A stretch of DNA of 64,000 nt, from assembly GCF_003367355.1 (NCBI RefSeq), contig NZ_CP031413.1, positions 2,808,001 through 2,872,000 of the forward strand, read 5' to 3'. Origin of the DNA: Lysobacter sp. TY2-98. GTDB lineage: Bacteria > Pseudomonadota > Gammaproteobacteria > Xanthomonadales > Xanthomonadaceae. The position numbers and the translations under genes were made by a program. Position 1 is the first letter of the stretch. Every line of letters begins with the position of its first letter. This document shows, in pieces, positions 28,585 through 39,220 of the stretch. Under the pieces are notes generated by a model. It made no database searches, was not told the DNA's origin, and saw only the letters and a program-made list of their open reading frames with translations.

Positions 28585-29411
28585 TCAGCGCAACGCGGCG
28601 GCGTGGTGGGCGATGTGCTCGCCGATGAAGCTCGCAATGAAGTAGTAGCTGTGGTCGTAACCGGGTCGCATGCGCAACTCGAGCGGATGGCCGGCCGCAT
28701 CGCAGGCCTCGCGCAGCAGCTCCGGTTTCAGTTGCTGCGCGAGGAATTCGTCGGCCTCGCCCTGGTCGACGAGCAGCGGCAGGCGTTCGCGCGCGGTCGC
28801 AACAAGTTCGCAGGCATCCCATGCACGCCAGGCGTCGCGATCGTCGCCGAGGTAGGTCGTGAAGGCCTTCTCGCCCCACGGCACGCGTGAAGGCGCCACG
28901 ATCGGCGAGAACGCCGACACGCTGCGGTAACGCCCGGGATTGCGCAGCGCGATGACCAGCGCACCGTGCCCGCCCATCGAATGCCCGCTGATGCTGCGCG
29001 CGTCCGTCGCTGGGAAATTCGCTTCGACCAGCGCCGGCAGCTCACGCACCGCGTAGTCGTGCATGCGGTAGTGCGCATCCCACGGCGCTTCGGTCGCGTC
29101 GAGATAGAAGCCCGCGCCGATGCCGAGGTCGTAACCCTCCACATCCGGGATGCCCGGCCCGCGTGGACTCGTATCCGGCGCGACGAGGATCAGGCCGTGC
29201 TCGGCCGCGTAGCGCTGCGCGCCGGCCTTGGTGATGAAGTTCTGCTCGGTGCAGGTCAGACCCGAGAGCCAGTACAGCACCGGGCACGCGCGCTGCGATG
29301 CCTGCGGCGGCAGGTAGACGCCGATGCGCGTATCGCAGTCGAGCGCATCCGACCGCAGTTGCCACACCTCCTGCGTGCCGTCGAAGCACGCATGCGATTC
29401 GACGCGCTGCA

Positions 29412-29412
<1 letters not shown>
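28585..29412 (-). CDS. fghA: S-formylglutathione hydrolase
   Basis: A 275-residue esterase-D-type alpha/beta hydrolase, the second step of glutathione-dependent formaldehyde detoxification (S-formylglutathione to formate and GSH). The catalytic Ser is in SISGHSMGGHGAL, the Asp in VDQGEADEFL and the His in RPGYDHSYYF. LYWLSGLTCTEQNF and APDTSPRGPGIP are family blocks. Its ATG overlaps the stop of frmA (ATGA), so the pair is coupled. Length matches the family (about 275-285). Confidence 0.95.
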
Positions 29413-30593
<1,181 letters not shown>

Positions 30594-32705
30594 TCAGTCG
30601 CCCCAGCGCCACTCGACACCGAGCGTGAGCGTGCGTCCAGCGCCCGGCTCGAAGTAGCGTCCGTTCGCATCGTTGACGATCACCGAGCCGACATAGTCGC
30701 GGTCGAGGAGATTGGCGATGCCGGCGAACACGCGACCGTGGCCGGCGTCGTTGCGCACGCGGTAGCCGATGCTGGCGTCGAGCACCGTGTAACCCTCCGT
30801 GCGCACGTCGCCCGCAGTGGTGGCGGTGACACCGCCGATGTGCTGTGGGGTCAACTGCGCCTGCCACCCGGTGTCGCCGCCGTAACGCAGCGCCGCCACG
30901 ACCTGCGAGCGCGGCACGCCCGGCAGCGGCGTGCCGGCGGGCACCGTCGCGATGGGCGCACGACACCCGGTGCCGGTGCAGGCGGGAAAGTCGGACCGGA
31001 ATTCGGCGTCGAGCCACGTGCCGGACAGATCGAGCCGCCAGCGTTCGGCCAGTGGAATCGCGAGCGAACCTTCGACGCCGCGACGCCGCGTCGGGCCTGC
31101 ATTGCGGAACGTGGTGCGGCCGCCGACGCTGGTGTTCACGACGAGCTCGTCGCGGGTGCCGCTGTCGAACAGCGCGAGCTCGCCGCGCACGCCGTGCGTG
31201 TCCCACCGTGCACCCAGTTCCGCATTGCGCGTGCGCATCGGCCGCAGTGCGAAGTTCAGGCCGCTGCCGCCGTCGCTGCGGTAGCCGAGCTCGTTGAACG
31301 TCGGTGTTTCGAAACCGCGGCCGACCGAGGCGTACATCGACCATGTGCTGGAGCGCCGCCACGTCGCGCCGATCACCGGCGACGTCGCCGAATACGTCAC
31401 GCGTCCGCTGTCGTCGGGATTGCGGGCGGTGATGTACGCATCGCGCGAGTCGAAGCTCACGCGGCTCGCGCGCACGCCGCCACTCACGCTCCACGTCGGC
31501 GTGAGGTCCCACGTCGCCTGCAGGTACGGGTCGACGTTGCGCACGCGATCGCGCTGATCCTGCCGCAACGCACCCCGCACGCCGACCTGCGTGCCGACAA
31601 AGTTCTCGTAGCCGCGACGATCCTGGCGCTGCTGTTCCACGTCGAGCCCGAGCACGACCTCGAGCGGGCGCGCGGCGACGTCGCGTCGCCAGGCCATGCG
31701 GGCGTCGACGCCGGCGAACGGCGAGTCGAGGTCGATCCAACCGCCGGCGCTCAGCGGGTTCACTTGCGCCGAAGGTGGCGTCGACAGCACCTGTTCGACG
31801 TGGCGTTGTCCGCCGTAGCCGAGCACGCGCACGTCGGTCGCGCCAGACGAGCGATCGAATACGGCACCAAGCTGCACCTGGCGCGCACTCTTGCGCGTGT
31901 CGAACAGCAGGGCGCTCGGGCTCGCCTGGCGTGGATCGGCCTCGACCTGCGCGCGCGTCAGGCCCTGCGGGTCCTGCGTGTCCGGCGAATCGAAGGCATT
32001 GCCGAGCAGCGTGAGTTCGCCGCCGGCGACATCGAACCGCAGCTTCGCGTCGACGCTCTCGCGTCGTGCGCGGCTGTGCTCGCGCCACCCGCCGGTCGCG
32101 AAATGCGAGGCGCCGACCGCGTAGTCGACGCCGCCGACCGCGCCGCGCGCGTTCGCGCCGACGCGCCACGTGTCGAAACTTCCGATCGACGCATCGACAC
32201 CGATGCGATCGGGTTCACCGCCATCCGCCGTCGTGAGCTGCACGACGCCGCCCGCGCCGTTGCCGTACAGCGCGGCGAACGGGCCGCGCAGCACTTCGAT
32301 GCGCGTGGCGTCGCCGAGCGGGAAGTGCGAGACCTGGCCCTGGCCGTCCGGCATCGTCGCGGGAATGCCGTCGACGTACAGGCGCACGCTGCGGATGCCG
32401 AAGCTCGCGCGCGTGCCAAAGCCGCGGATCGAGATCTGTTCGTCCTGCGCCCAGTTCTGGCGTGTGCGCGCGAGCACGCCGGGCACGCCGACGAGCTTCT
32501 CGGCGAGCGTCGCGCCGTTACCGCTGGTATCCAGCGCGGCGCCGTCGAGCACGCTCACCGCGGCGGGCGTGCGATCGAGTGCACGCGGCGCGCGCGTGGC
32601 GATCACCTGCACGCGGTCGAGCTGCACCGGATCGGCGGCCGAAGGAGCGGACTGCGCCTGCGCCACGCCGACGACGGCGAGCAGGCAACCGGAGAGCGAT
32701 CGCAT
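30594..32705 (-). CDS. pqqU: TonB-dependent receptor of the PqqU/YncD type
   Basis: A 703-residue outer-membrane receptor with signal peptide (about 1-18), plug domain (about 35-150) and 22-strand barrel. Many blocks match what I recall of E. coli YncD, now called PqqU, the importer of pyrroloquinoline quinone: SIRGFGTRASFGIRSVRLY, VDGIPATMPDGQGQVS, GRGFETPTFNELGYRSDGG, GGRTTFRNAGPTRRRG and DRDYVGSVIVNDANGRYFEP. The start at 32705 gives the signal peptide. The assignment is by remembered similarity, not a search; a siderophore or vitamin B12 receptor is the main alternative. It lies upstream of the formaldehyde-detoxification pair on the same strand. Confidence 0.8.
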   Translation of the reverse strand: MRSLSGCLLAVVGVAQAQSAPSAADPVQLDRVQVIATRAPRALDRTPAAVSVLDGAALDTSGNGATLAEKLVGVPGVLARTRQNWAQDEQISIRGFGTRASFGIRSVRLYVDGIPATMPDGQGQVSHFPLGDATRIEVLRGPFAALYGNGAGGVVQLTTADGGEPDRIGVDASIGSFDTWRVGANARGAVGGVDYAVGASHFATGGWREHSRARRESVDAKLRFDVAGGELTLLGNAFDSPDTQDPQGLTRAQVEADPRQASPSALLFDTRKSARQVQLGAVFDRSSGATDVRVLGYGGQRHVEQVLSTPPSAQVNPLSAGGWIDLDSPFAGVDARMAWRRDVAARPLEVVLGLDVEQQRQDRRGYENFVGTQVGVRGALRQDQRDRVRNVDPYLQATWDLTPTWSVSGGVRASRVSFDSRDAYITARNPDDSGRVTYSATSPVIGATWRRSSTWSMYASVGRGFETPTFNELGYRSDGGSGLNFALRPMRTRNAELGARWDTHGVRGELALFDSGTRDELVVNTSVGGRTTFRNAGPTRRRGVEGSLAIPLAERWRLDLSGTWLDAEFRSDFPACTGTGCRAPIATVPAGTPLPGVPRSQVVAALRYGGDTGWQAQLTPQHIGGVTATTAGDVRTEGYTVLDASIGYRVRNDAGHGRVFAGIANLLDRDYVGSVIVNDANGRYFEPGAGRTLTLGVEWRWGD

Positions 32706-32845
32706 AGGGCGCACAGGGTAGTGACCGGCGACACGATTGGCGTGACGAACGGCCGCTGAACGACGCGCGCGATGTCGACGCGCTTTCACGAATGCTTGAA
32801 ATCGGCGTGCCTAGCGTCGACGACGACCTCCAGGGAGTCGCCACC

Positions 32846-33043
32846 ATGCTTGCCAAGCTCGCCGCCACGCCGCAGTTGTCCAACCCGCGTCCGCTCACCG
32901 AACGCATGATTGCGCGCGAAGCCACCGACCTCTACGAGTTCCGTCGCGTGAACTACGCCGACGGCTGGGACGGCGACGACGCCGATCTCGGCTGGGTCGA
33001 CGAAGAGATCGTCAAACGCCCGCGTCGTCGCGCCGCGCACTGA
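32846..33043 (+). CDS. small hypothetical protein (65 aa)
   Basis: A 65-residue protein from the ATG at 32846, preceded by a GGGAG site about 8 nt upstream; an ATG 54 bases earlier is possible but lacks one. The middle is helical and charged (PLTERMIAREATDLYEFRR), followed by an acidic, Trp-containing stretch (YADGWDGDDADLGWVDEEIV) and a basic end (KRPRRRAAH). No membrane segment. Divergent from the PqqU-like receptor and convergent with zapE. Not recognised; the good ribosome site and distinct composition support it being real. Confidence 0.6.
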   Translation: MLAKLAATPQLSNPRPLTERMIAREATDLYEFRRVNYADGWDGDDADLGWVDEEIVKRPRRRAAH

Positions 33044-33063
33044 CGTCGCGACCGGAGCACCGC

Positions 33064-34155
33064 CTAGCCGCGGTGCTCCAGCGCGAGGTATTCGGCCGAC
33101 TGCATCTCGATGAGCCGTGATGCCGTGCGCTCGAATGCGCCGGCGAGTTTCTGCCCCGAATACAGCTCCGTCGGGCCGCCGTCGGCGGCGCAGACCAGGT
33201 TGACGTGCCGGTCGTAGAGCTCGTCGATCAGGTGCACGAATCGGCGCGCGGGATCGGCTCGGGTGTCGTCGAGTTTCGGAATGCCGCCGACGAACACCGT
33301 GTGGTGCTCGGTCGCGATCTCGATGTAGTCGCTGGCCGCGCGCGGGCCTTCGCAGAGCGCGGCGAAGTCGAACCAGACATGGCCGTCGCTGCAGCTGCGT
33401 ACCGGGATTTCGCGGCCTTCGATGTGCAGCGGCGCATGCGGCACCGGTGCGTGCGCGGTGAGCTCCTGCCAGCGCGTCGCCAGCCACGCGTCGGACCCGG
33501 CATCGAGCGGCGCGCGGTAGACGGGTGACTTCGTCAGCGCACGCAGGCGGTAGTCGGTGACGCTGTCGAGGTAGAGCACCTTGGTGTTCGCTTCCAGCAG
33601 CCGGATCGCGGGCAGGAAGCGGTCGCGTTGCAGTCCGTCCTTGTAGAGGTTCTTCGGCGCGGTGTTCGAGCTCGTCACCAGCGCGACGCCTTCGGCGAAC
33701 AGGCGCTCGAGCAGGCGGCCGAGCAGCATCGCGTCGCCGATGTCGTTGACGAAGAACTCGTCGAGCACCAGCACGCGCAGGGTCTCGCGCCACTCCTTCG
33801 CGATGATCGCCAGCGGGTCGCTCGCACCGGCATGCGTACGCAACGCCTCGTGGATCTCCCGCATGAAGCGATGGAAGTGCGTGCGCTGCTTCTCCGGGAA
33901 CGGCAGCGATTCGTAGAACAGGTCGATCAGGAAGGTCTTGCCGCGCCCGACGCCGCCCCAGAGATACAGACCCTGCGGCGCGGGGGGGCGCTTGCCCGAC
34001 AGGCGATCGAACAGACCCAGCTTCGGCGGATCGAGCAGCGCGGCCTGCAGACGGTCGAGTTCGGCGAGTGCGGGGCGCTGGGCCGGATCGGCCTGCCAGT
34101 CGCCACGCGCCACGCCTTCGTCGTAGAGCCGGGACGGCGTGCGGACGCCGCTCAT
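33064..34155 (-). CDS. zapE: cell division protein ZapE (AFG1-like ATPase)
   Basis: A 363-residue AAA+-related P-loop ATPase (family about 360-375). Walker A is GGVGRGKTF in YLWGGVGRGKTFLIDLF, Walker B is LVLDEF in LRVLVLDEFFVNDI, and sensor-like VTSSNTAPKNLY follows. ZapE associates with the Z-ring in E. coli and is related to mitochondrial Afg1; it is also implicated in handling membrane proteins. The start at 34155 overlaps the upstream hydrolase gene by 4 bp, so the two are translated together. Confidence 0.93.
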   Translation of the reverse strand: MSGVRTPSRLYDEGVARGDWQADPAQRPALAELDRLQAALLDPPKLGLFDRLSGKRPPAPQGLYLWGGVGRGKTFLIDLFYESLPFPEKQRTHFHRFMREIHEALRTHAGASDPLAIIAKEWRETLRVLVLDEFFVNDIGDAMLLGRLLERLFAEGVALVTSSNTAPKNLYKDGLQRDRFLPAIRLLEANTKVLYLDSVTDYRLRALTKSPVYRAPLDAGSDAWLATRWQELTAHAPVPHAPLHIEGREIPVRSCSDGHVWFDFAALCEGPRAASDYIEIATEHHTVFVGGIPKLDDTRADPARRFVHLIDELYDRHVNLVCAADGGPTELYSGQKLAGAFERTASRLIEMQSAEYLALEHRG

Positions 34156-34874
34156 GCCGCGCCGGCGCCCGGCGCCGCGTCGGACGAGGTTGCTTCGTGC
34201 AGCACCGCATGCACGCCGTCCTTCATCGCCTGCCGTAGCTCCATCAGCTTGCCGTGGAAGAAGTGGCTGGCACCCGGGATGCGGAAGACCGTCGGCGGCG
34301 CGCGCATCTCGGACAGGCGATCGAGCCAGTCGTAGACGCGCTGCGGCTCGACGATCTCGTCCGCATCGCCCTGGATGACGAACCACGGGCCGGTGTACAG
34401 GCCCATGTTGTCGAAATCCCAGGCGCGGCCGGCGGGCGGGGCGATCGAGAACAGCAGGTCGGGCTGCAGCTCGTCGGCCATGCGCAGCGAGACGAACGCG
34501 CCGAAGCTGAAACCGCCGAGCCAGAGCGACGCGCCCGGCTTTTCGCGACGCACCCAGTCGACCACCGCGCGCAGGTCCTCGGACTCGCCGATGCCGTTGT
34601 CGAAGGTGCCCGCGCTCTTGCCGACGCCACGGAAGTTGAAGCGCACCGTCGTCGCACCGAGCTCGCGCAGCGCGCGCGCGGCCATGGTCACGACCTTGTT
34701 GGTCAGGCTGCCGCCTTCGGTGGACAGCGGATGGCAGACGATCGCGACGACGTCGCGCGCGGCGACGTCCGCATCGGGCGTATCGACGACGGCTTCGATC
34801 GGGCCGGCCGGGCCGTCGAGGGTGACGGCTTCGACACCGGCCGGCGGCGGACTGGGGAATGCGGGATTCGACAT
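34152..34874 (-). CDS. alpha/beta hydrolase (YfhR/UPF0227-like)
   Basis: A 240-residue hydrolase. The nucleophile is the Ser in WLGGFSFGAFVSLR (GxSxG). The oxyanion region reads VAIVCHPLSTEGGSLTNKV, and the acid/base residues lie in IQGDADEIVEP and PGASHFFHGKL. This pattern, including RFNFRGVGKSAG, matches a group of proteobacterial hydrolases often annotated as COG2945 with unknown substrate. It is cytoplasmic. Its gene overlaps zapE by 4 bp, a pairing that is common in Xanthomonads as far as I recall but without a known functional link. Confidence 0.85.
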   Translation of the reverse strand: MSNPAFPSPPPAGVEAVTLDGPAGPIEAVVDTPDADVAARDVVAIVCHPLSTEGGSLTNKVVTMAARALRELGATTVRFNFRGVGKSAGTFDNGIGESEDLRAVVDWVRREKPGASLWLGGFSFGAFVSLRMADELQPDLLFSIAPPAGRAWDFDNMGLYTGPWFVIQGDADEIVEPQRVYDWLDRLSEMRAPPTVFRIPGASHFFHGKLMELRQAMKDGVHAVLHEATSSDAAPGAGAA

Positions 34875-34902
34875 GCGCGGCAGCGTACGCGGCGGGGCGT
34901 GG

Positions 34903-34933
34903 AAACGACGACGCCGCCCGGAGGCGGCGTCGT
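34903..34933 (-). terminator. terminator-like hairpin after the cytochrome gene
   Basis: An 11-bp perfect stem (ACGACGCCGCC / GGCGGCGTCGT) with a 4-nt loop lies 20 bp after the stop of the cytochrome gene. On the minus strand it is followed by TTTCC. It separates the cytochrome transcript from the hydrolase-zapE genes. Confidence 0.7.
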
Positions 34934-34953
34934 GGCGCTCGGTGTGCAGGGCC

Positions 34954-35469
34954 TTACTTGAGGTTGGCCAGCATCCAGTCGACCGTGGCCATGACCTGCT
35001 CGTCGGTCAGCGCCGGGTTGCCGCCCTTGGCCGGCATCACGCCCGCCGCGCCCTGGAAGCCTTCGATCGCGTGCTTGTGCAGCGTGTCCTTGCCCTTGGC
35101 GAGGCGCGCATCCCAGTGCGAGTGGTCCAGCGTCGGCGCGCCGCCGGCGCCCGAGCCGTGGCAGCCCGAGCACAGGTTGCCGAAGATGACCGAGCCGTCC
35201 TTGGTACCGCCGTAGGCGACCTGCGAAGCGGCCGCGGCTGCGGCGGCCGCAGCCGCGGCGGCCTGCTGCGCGGCGCCGGTCTGGCCGGCATAGACCGCGC
35301 CGGTCGGCGCGATGCGGTCCTCGGTGAGGCGCTTGACCGCCGGATCCTGGTCGTGCGGCAGCGTGCCGTTGATGTACATCGCCGCGAGGATGAGGCTCAG
35401 CATGATCAGCACGAGGAAGCCGATCACCATCGAAAACTTCTTGAGGAACACCAGGTCGTAATTGCGCAC
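34954..35469 (-). CDS. membrane-anchored monohaem cytochrome c (c5 type)
   Basis: A 171-residue protein with one N-terminal transmembrane anchor (about 9-32, LKKFSMVIGFLVLIMLSLIL). A periplasmic linker contains 13 consecutive alanines (about 69-81). A class I cytochrome c domain follows with haem site CSGCH (100-104) and probable axial Met145 in GAAGVMPAKGG. The C-terminal helix LTDEQVMATVDWMLANL is typical. It probably shuttles electrons between the bc1 complex and a terminal oxidase or peroxidase. The poly-Ala linker is encoded by a GCG/GCC repeat prone to slippage. Confidence 0.9.
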   Translation of the reverse strand: MRNYDLVFLKKFSMVIGFLVLIMLSLILAAMYINGTLPHDQDPAVKRLTEDRIAPTGAVYAGQTGAAQQAAAAAAAAAAAASQVAYGGTKDGSVIFGNLCSGCHGSGAGGAPTLDHSHWDARLAKGKDTLHKHAIEGFQGAAGVMPAKGGNPALTDEQVMATVDWMLANLK

Positions 35470-35597
35470 GATCCACCTTGGGCGCGCTTGCGGGCGCGCG
35501 GGGCCGAAATTGGGTCGGAGCGGTGGACGTCGCGGGGCGCCGCCACCAGGCGCGGCAGTTTATCACCGGCCCCGTGGCGGCGGACCTGCACGGTGCC

Positions 35598-36491
35598 TCA
35601 GGACATGGGATTCGCCGGCGGCGGCGGGTCCGGCGGCAGCGGGATGAACTCGCCGTGGTCCAGATCCGGCAACTTCATGCGCCCGGCGCGCCAGTCGGCC
35701 TTGGCCTCCTCGATGCGGTCCTTGCGCGAGGACACGAAGTTCCATTCGATGAAGCGCGGCCCCACCGCCTCGCCGCCCAGTGCCATCACCGTGGCCGGCC
35801 CGCGCGCAACGACCTCGGCGCTGCGGCCCGGCGTCAGCACCGCCATCTGGCCGACGCCGAAGCGCTGGCCGTCGATCTCCGCCGCGCCGCGGGCGACGTA
35901 GAACGCGCGTTCGGGATGATCCGGCGGCAGCACGAAACGTGCGCCGTCTTCGAGGTCGAGGTGCAGGTAGAACAGCGGCGACGACCCCGGCACCGGTGCG
36001 ATCAGGCCCAGCGCAGTGCCGGCGATCAGTCGCCCGCGCACGCCGGCCTCGTCGAACGCCGGCAGTTGCGCCGCGTCGACGTGCACGAAACCCGGATCGG
36101 TTTCCTCCAGATGGTCCGGCAGCGCGACCCACGCCTGCAGCCCGTCCAGCCGGTCGCCCTGCGCGCGCGCCTTCTCGAAGCGCTCCGAATGCGTGATGCC
36201 GCGGCCGGCCGTCATCCAGTTCACCTCGCCCGGGCGGATCGCCTGCTCGGAGCCGACGCTGTCGCGATGCATGATCTCGCCATCGAGCAGGTAGGTGACC
36301 GTCGACAGGCCGATGTGCGGATGCGGCCGCACGTCGACCGTGCGCGGGATGCCGGGCGGAAAGTCGGCCGGGCCCATGTGGTCGAAGAAGATGAAGGGCC
36401 CGACCATGCGATGCAGCGGCGCAGGCAGCACGCGGCCGACCTCGAAGCCGCCGAGATCGCGACGGCGGGCGGGAATGACGAGCTGGATCAT
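35598..36491 (-). CDS. pirin-family protein
   Basis: A 297-residue bicupin. The N-terminal cupin carries the metal-binding set in DVRPHPHIGLSTVTYLLDG, with His and Glu further on in GEIMHRDSVG and AGRGITHSERFE. The C-terminal cupin ends in the pirin-C block FIEWNFVSSRKDRIEEAKADW. Bacterial pirins include quercetin 2,3-dioxygenases (YhhW) and regulators of pyruvate metabolism; metal ligands are intact, so enzymatic activity is possible. The start at 36491 (MIQLVIPARRRDLGGFEV) is the conserved one. Divergent from the ABC exporter pair. Confidence 0.9.
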   Translation of the reverse strand: MIQLVIPARRRDLGGFEVGRVLPAPLHRMVGPFIFFDHMGPADFPPGIPRTVDVRPHPHIGLSTVTYLLDGEIMHRDSVGSEQAIRPGEVNWMTAGRGITHSERFEKARAQGDRLDGLQAWVALPDHLEETDPGFVHVDAAQLPAFDEAGVRGRLIAGTALGLIAPVPGSSPLFYLHLDLEDGARFVLPPDHPERAFYVARGAAEIDGQRFGVGQMAVLTPGRSAEVVARGPATVMALGGEAVGPRFIEWNFVSSRKDRIEEAKADWRAGRMKLPDLDHGEFIPLPPDPPPPANPMS

Positions 36492-36640
36492 GGACGCGGC
36501 TCCGGTGCGGACGTCGTCGTTATAGGCGCGATGCGCCGCGGCCGCGAGGTCGATGGATGGAACGGGCCGGTGCGGCATTACGACCGGCGGTTGCGCCGGC
36601 GGCGGTGCGCTCCACAATCGGCGCATCGAAGGGGAGCGGC

Positions 36641-37378
36641 ATGATCGAAGTCGAAAGCCTCACCAAGCGCTACGGCGAGTTCACCGCCGTGGACCGGTTG
36701 TCCTTTGCGGTGCGGCCCGGTGAGGTCATGGGCCTGGTGGGCCCGAACGGCGCGGGCAAGACGACGACGCTGCGCTGCGTCGCCGGCATCATCCCGGCGT
36801 CGCTGGGCACGATCCGCCTCGGCGGGGTCGACCTCGCGAGCGATCCGGTCGGCGCGAAGCGCACGATGGCGTTCATTCCGGACGAGCCGCGCCTGTTCGA
36901 CTACCTCACCGTCGCGCAGCACCTCGCCTTCATCGCACGGCTCTACGGCGTCGGCGACTACAAGGCGCGTGGCGACCAGCTGCTCGCGGATCTCGAGATG
37001 TCGGACAAGCAGGATCTGCTGCCGGCCGAACTCTCGCGCGGCATGAAGCAGAAGCTCGCGATCGCCTGCGGCCTGCTGCACGGCCCGAAGGCGGTGATCT
37101 TCGACGAACCGCTGACCGGCCTCGATCCGCGTGGCATGCGGCGCATGAAGGACATGATGCGCAGCCTCGCGGCGCAGGGCGCGTCGATCATCCTGAGCTC
37201 GCACCTGCTCGGGCTCGTCGAGGAAGTCTGCACGCACCTGCTCATCCTCAAGGACGGCCAGGCGATGGCGAACGGCCCGGTCGCCGACATCCGCGCGAAG
37301 TTCGCCGGTGACGGCGCGACGCTGGAGGACGTGTTCTTCCTCGCCACCGAAGACGCACCGGGCGCGACGCCCGGATGA
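36641..37378 (+). CDS. ABC transporter ATPase
   Basis: A 245-residue nucleotide-binding protein of the ABC-2/CcmA-like class. Walker A GPNGAGKTT, signature LSRGMKQKL (the variant with SRG in place of SGG), Walker B AVIFDEPLTGLD and switch ILSSHLLG. The ATG at 36641 has a strong AAGGGGAG site. It drives the permease encoded next, whose ATG overlaps its stop (ATGA). Substrate unknown. Confidence 0.9.
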   Translation: MIEVESLTKRYGEFTAVDRLSFAVRPGEVMGLVGPNGAGKTTTLRCVAGIIPASLGTIRLGGVDLASDPVGAKRTMAFIPDEPRLFDYLTVAQHLAFIARLYGVGDYKARGDQLLADLEMSDKQDLLPAELSRGMKQKLAIACGLLHGPKAVIFDEPLTGLDPRGMRRMKDMMRSLAAQGASIILSSHLLGLVEEVCTHLLILKDGQAMANGPVADIRAKFAGDGATLEDVFFLATEDAPGATPG

Positions 37379-39114
37379 ATACCGTCGTTGGCGCATTGGC
37401 GTACATGCAGACGCTGTCGCTGGCCAATCGCGTCCGCCAGCGCGTGCGCCGGCTCAAGCAGCCGAAGTACCTGATCGGTGCGATCGCGGGTGCGGCGTAT
37501 CTGTATGCGTTCGTGTTCCGCCACATGCTCGGTCCGCACAGCAACGACGTGCGCTTCATGATGCTGCCGCCCGGCATGGGCGAGGTGATCGCATCGCTCG
37601 CGGCCGTGGGCGTGCTGCTGTTCATGCTGTCGGCCTGGATCTTTCCGAGCGATCGCGCGGCGCTGCGTTTCAGCGAAGCCGAGGCCGCCTTCCTGTTTCC
37701 CGCGCCGATCTCGCGCACGGGGCTGATCCACTTCAGCGTCATCCGTTCGCAGCTGCTGCTTTTCGTCTCGGTGTTCCTGCTCTCGCTGCTGCTGCAGCGC
37801 GGGCGCGCGATGGGAATCAACCCGTTCCAGTACGCGACCGCGCTCTGGCTGATCGTCGCGACCACGCGCCTGCATTTCCTCGGTGCGTCCTTCACGCGCG
37901 AACGCTTGCTTGATCTGGGCGTGCGCCCCATCTGGCGACGCCTGGTCGCGATCCTCGTGCTCGTCGCGATCGCTGCGCTGTGCATCGTCTGGGCACGCGA
38001 CCACGCGCCGCTACCCGCCAATCTCGAAGGCCCGCGCGAAGTCACCGCCTATGTCGCGTCGGTGCTCGATGCCGGCCCGATGCACTGGCTGTTGATGCCA
38101 TTCCGCGCGCTCACCGCGCCGATGATCGCGACGTCTACTGCCGCGTTCCTGCGCGCGCTGCCGTGGGCGCTGCTGATGTTCGTGCTGCACTACATCTGGG
38201 TCGTGCGTTCGCAGGTGTCGTTCGAGGAAGCGAGCATCGACCTTGCGCGACGCCGCGCCGAATCCGCCGCGGCGAATCGCGACGGCCGCACTCGCCTGCG
38301 CGCGGCGCCGACGCGTGCGCGCAAGGCGCCGTTCAACCTCGCACCGCGCGGGTTCGCACCGATCGCGTTCCTCTGGAAAGGCCTGATCGCCGCCGGTCCG
38401 TTCTGGCGTGCGCGCACGCTGCTGGTCGCGGTCGTGCTGCTGCTGGCCGCCACCCAATGGCTGGGCGCGCATCCGATCGGTGCCGCGTTCCTGAAAGTGA
38501 TCGGCGTGGTGAGTCTCGCGGTCGCCGGCTGGAGCACGGTGGTGGGCCCGATGCTCGTGCAGGGCAGCCTGCGCACCACGCTTGATCATCTCGACGTGCT
38601 GCGCGCGACGCCACTGCGCGGCTGGCAGATCGCGCTCGGCCAGCTGCTCGCGCCGATCGCGATGCTGGTGCCGGTGCAATGGTTGATGCTGCTCACCGCC
38701 GAGCGCGCGTTCTCGAACCTCGCATGGCTGACGCCGGGCCTCGTCGCCGCATTCGCATTGGCTGCGATCGTGCTCGCGCCGGTGGTGTGCGCCGTGATGC
38801 TGTGCGTGCCCTTCGCCGGCATGCTGGTGTTCCCGGGCTGGAGTCCCGGCGGACGCGGTGGCGGCGTCGAAGTGATGGGCCAGCGCATGATTTTCGGTGG
38901 CGTGTACCTGGTCACGCTCGCGATCGCGCTGGTGCCGGCGACGATCGTCGCCGGCGCCCTGCTCTGGGGAATCAAATTGATTGGCGGCTGGGCGCCCGGG
39001 ATCGCGGTGGCATCGATCGCGGCGGCAGCGGTCCTCGGTGGCGAGGCGATGCTGCTGGTGCGCTGGCTCGGCGGGCGCATCGAACGCTTCGACGTGTCGA
39101 CCGAGCTGCGCTGA
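37375..39114 (+). CDS. ABC exporter permease, large membrane protein
   Basis: A 579-residue polytopic protein with at least ten hydrophobic segments in clusters around 35-80, 115-155, 180-200, 235-280, 340-390 and 435-560, plus a basic cytoplasmic loop (about 285-330) rich in RRRAESAAANRDGRTR. It fits the 'putative ABC exporter' permease family that pairs with CcmA-like ATPases. Start overlaps the ATPase stop by 4 bp. The terminal WLGGRIERFDVSTELR is soluble. The exported compound cannot be inferred. Confidence 0.82.
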   Translation: MNTVVGALAYMQTLSLANRVRQRVRRLKQPKYLIGAIAGAAYLYAFVFRHMLGPHSNDVRFMMLPPGMGEVIASLAAVGVLLFMLSAWIFPSDRAALRFSEAEAAFLFPAPISRTGLIHFSVIRSQLLLFVSVFLLSLLLQRGRAMGINPFQYATALWLIVATTRLHFLGASFTRERLLDLGVRPIWRRLVAILVLVAIAALCIVWARDHAPLPANLEGPREVTAYVASVLDAGPMHWLLMPFRALTAPMIATSTAAFLRALPWALLMFVLHYIWVVRSQVSFEEASIDLARRRAESAAANRDGRTRLRAAPTRARKAPFNLAPRGFAPIAFLWKGLIAAGPFWRARTLLVAVVLLLAATQWLGAHPIGAAFLKVIGVVSLAVAGWSTVVGPMLVQGSLRTTLDHLDVLRATPLRGWQIALGQLLAPIAMLVPVQWLMLLTAERAFSNLAWLTPGLVAAFALAAIVLAPVVCAVMLCVPFAGMLVFPGWSPGGRGGGVEVMGQRMIFGGVYLVTLAIALVPATIVAGALLWGIKLIGGWAPGIAVASIAAAAVLGGEAMLLVRWLGGRIERFDVSTELR

Positions 39115-39220
39115 GCGCAGCGTCGAGGCGTCCCGTCGCGCACATCGCCGCGCGTCGCCCACCGGCGCGCGCGATGTCGACGCCCGCTACAGTCGGCACA
39201 ACGCCCGACGGAGCCGCGTC

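Noticed and set aside
30738-32759. 673-codon plus-strand frame opposite the TonB-dependent receptor
   Set aside because: Shadow frame; the minus strand has plug, barrel and C-terminal receptor blocks.
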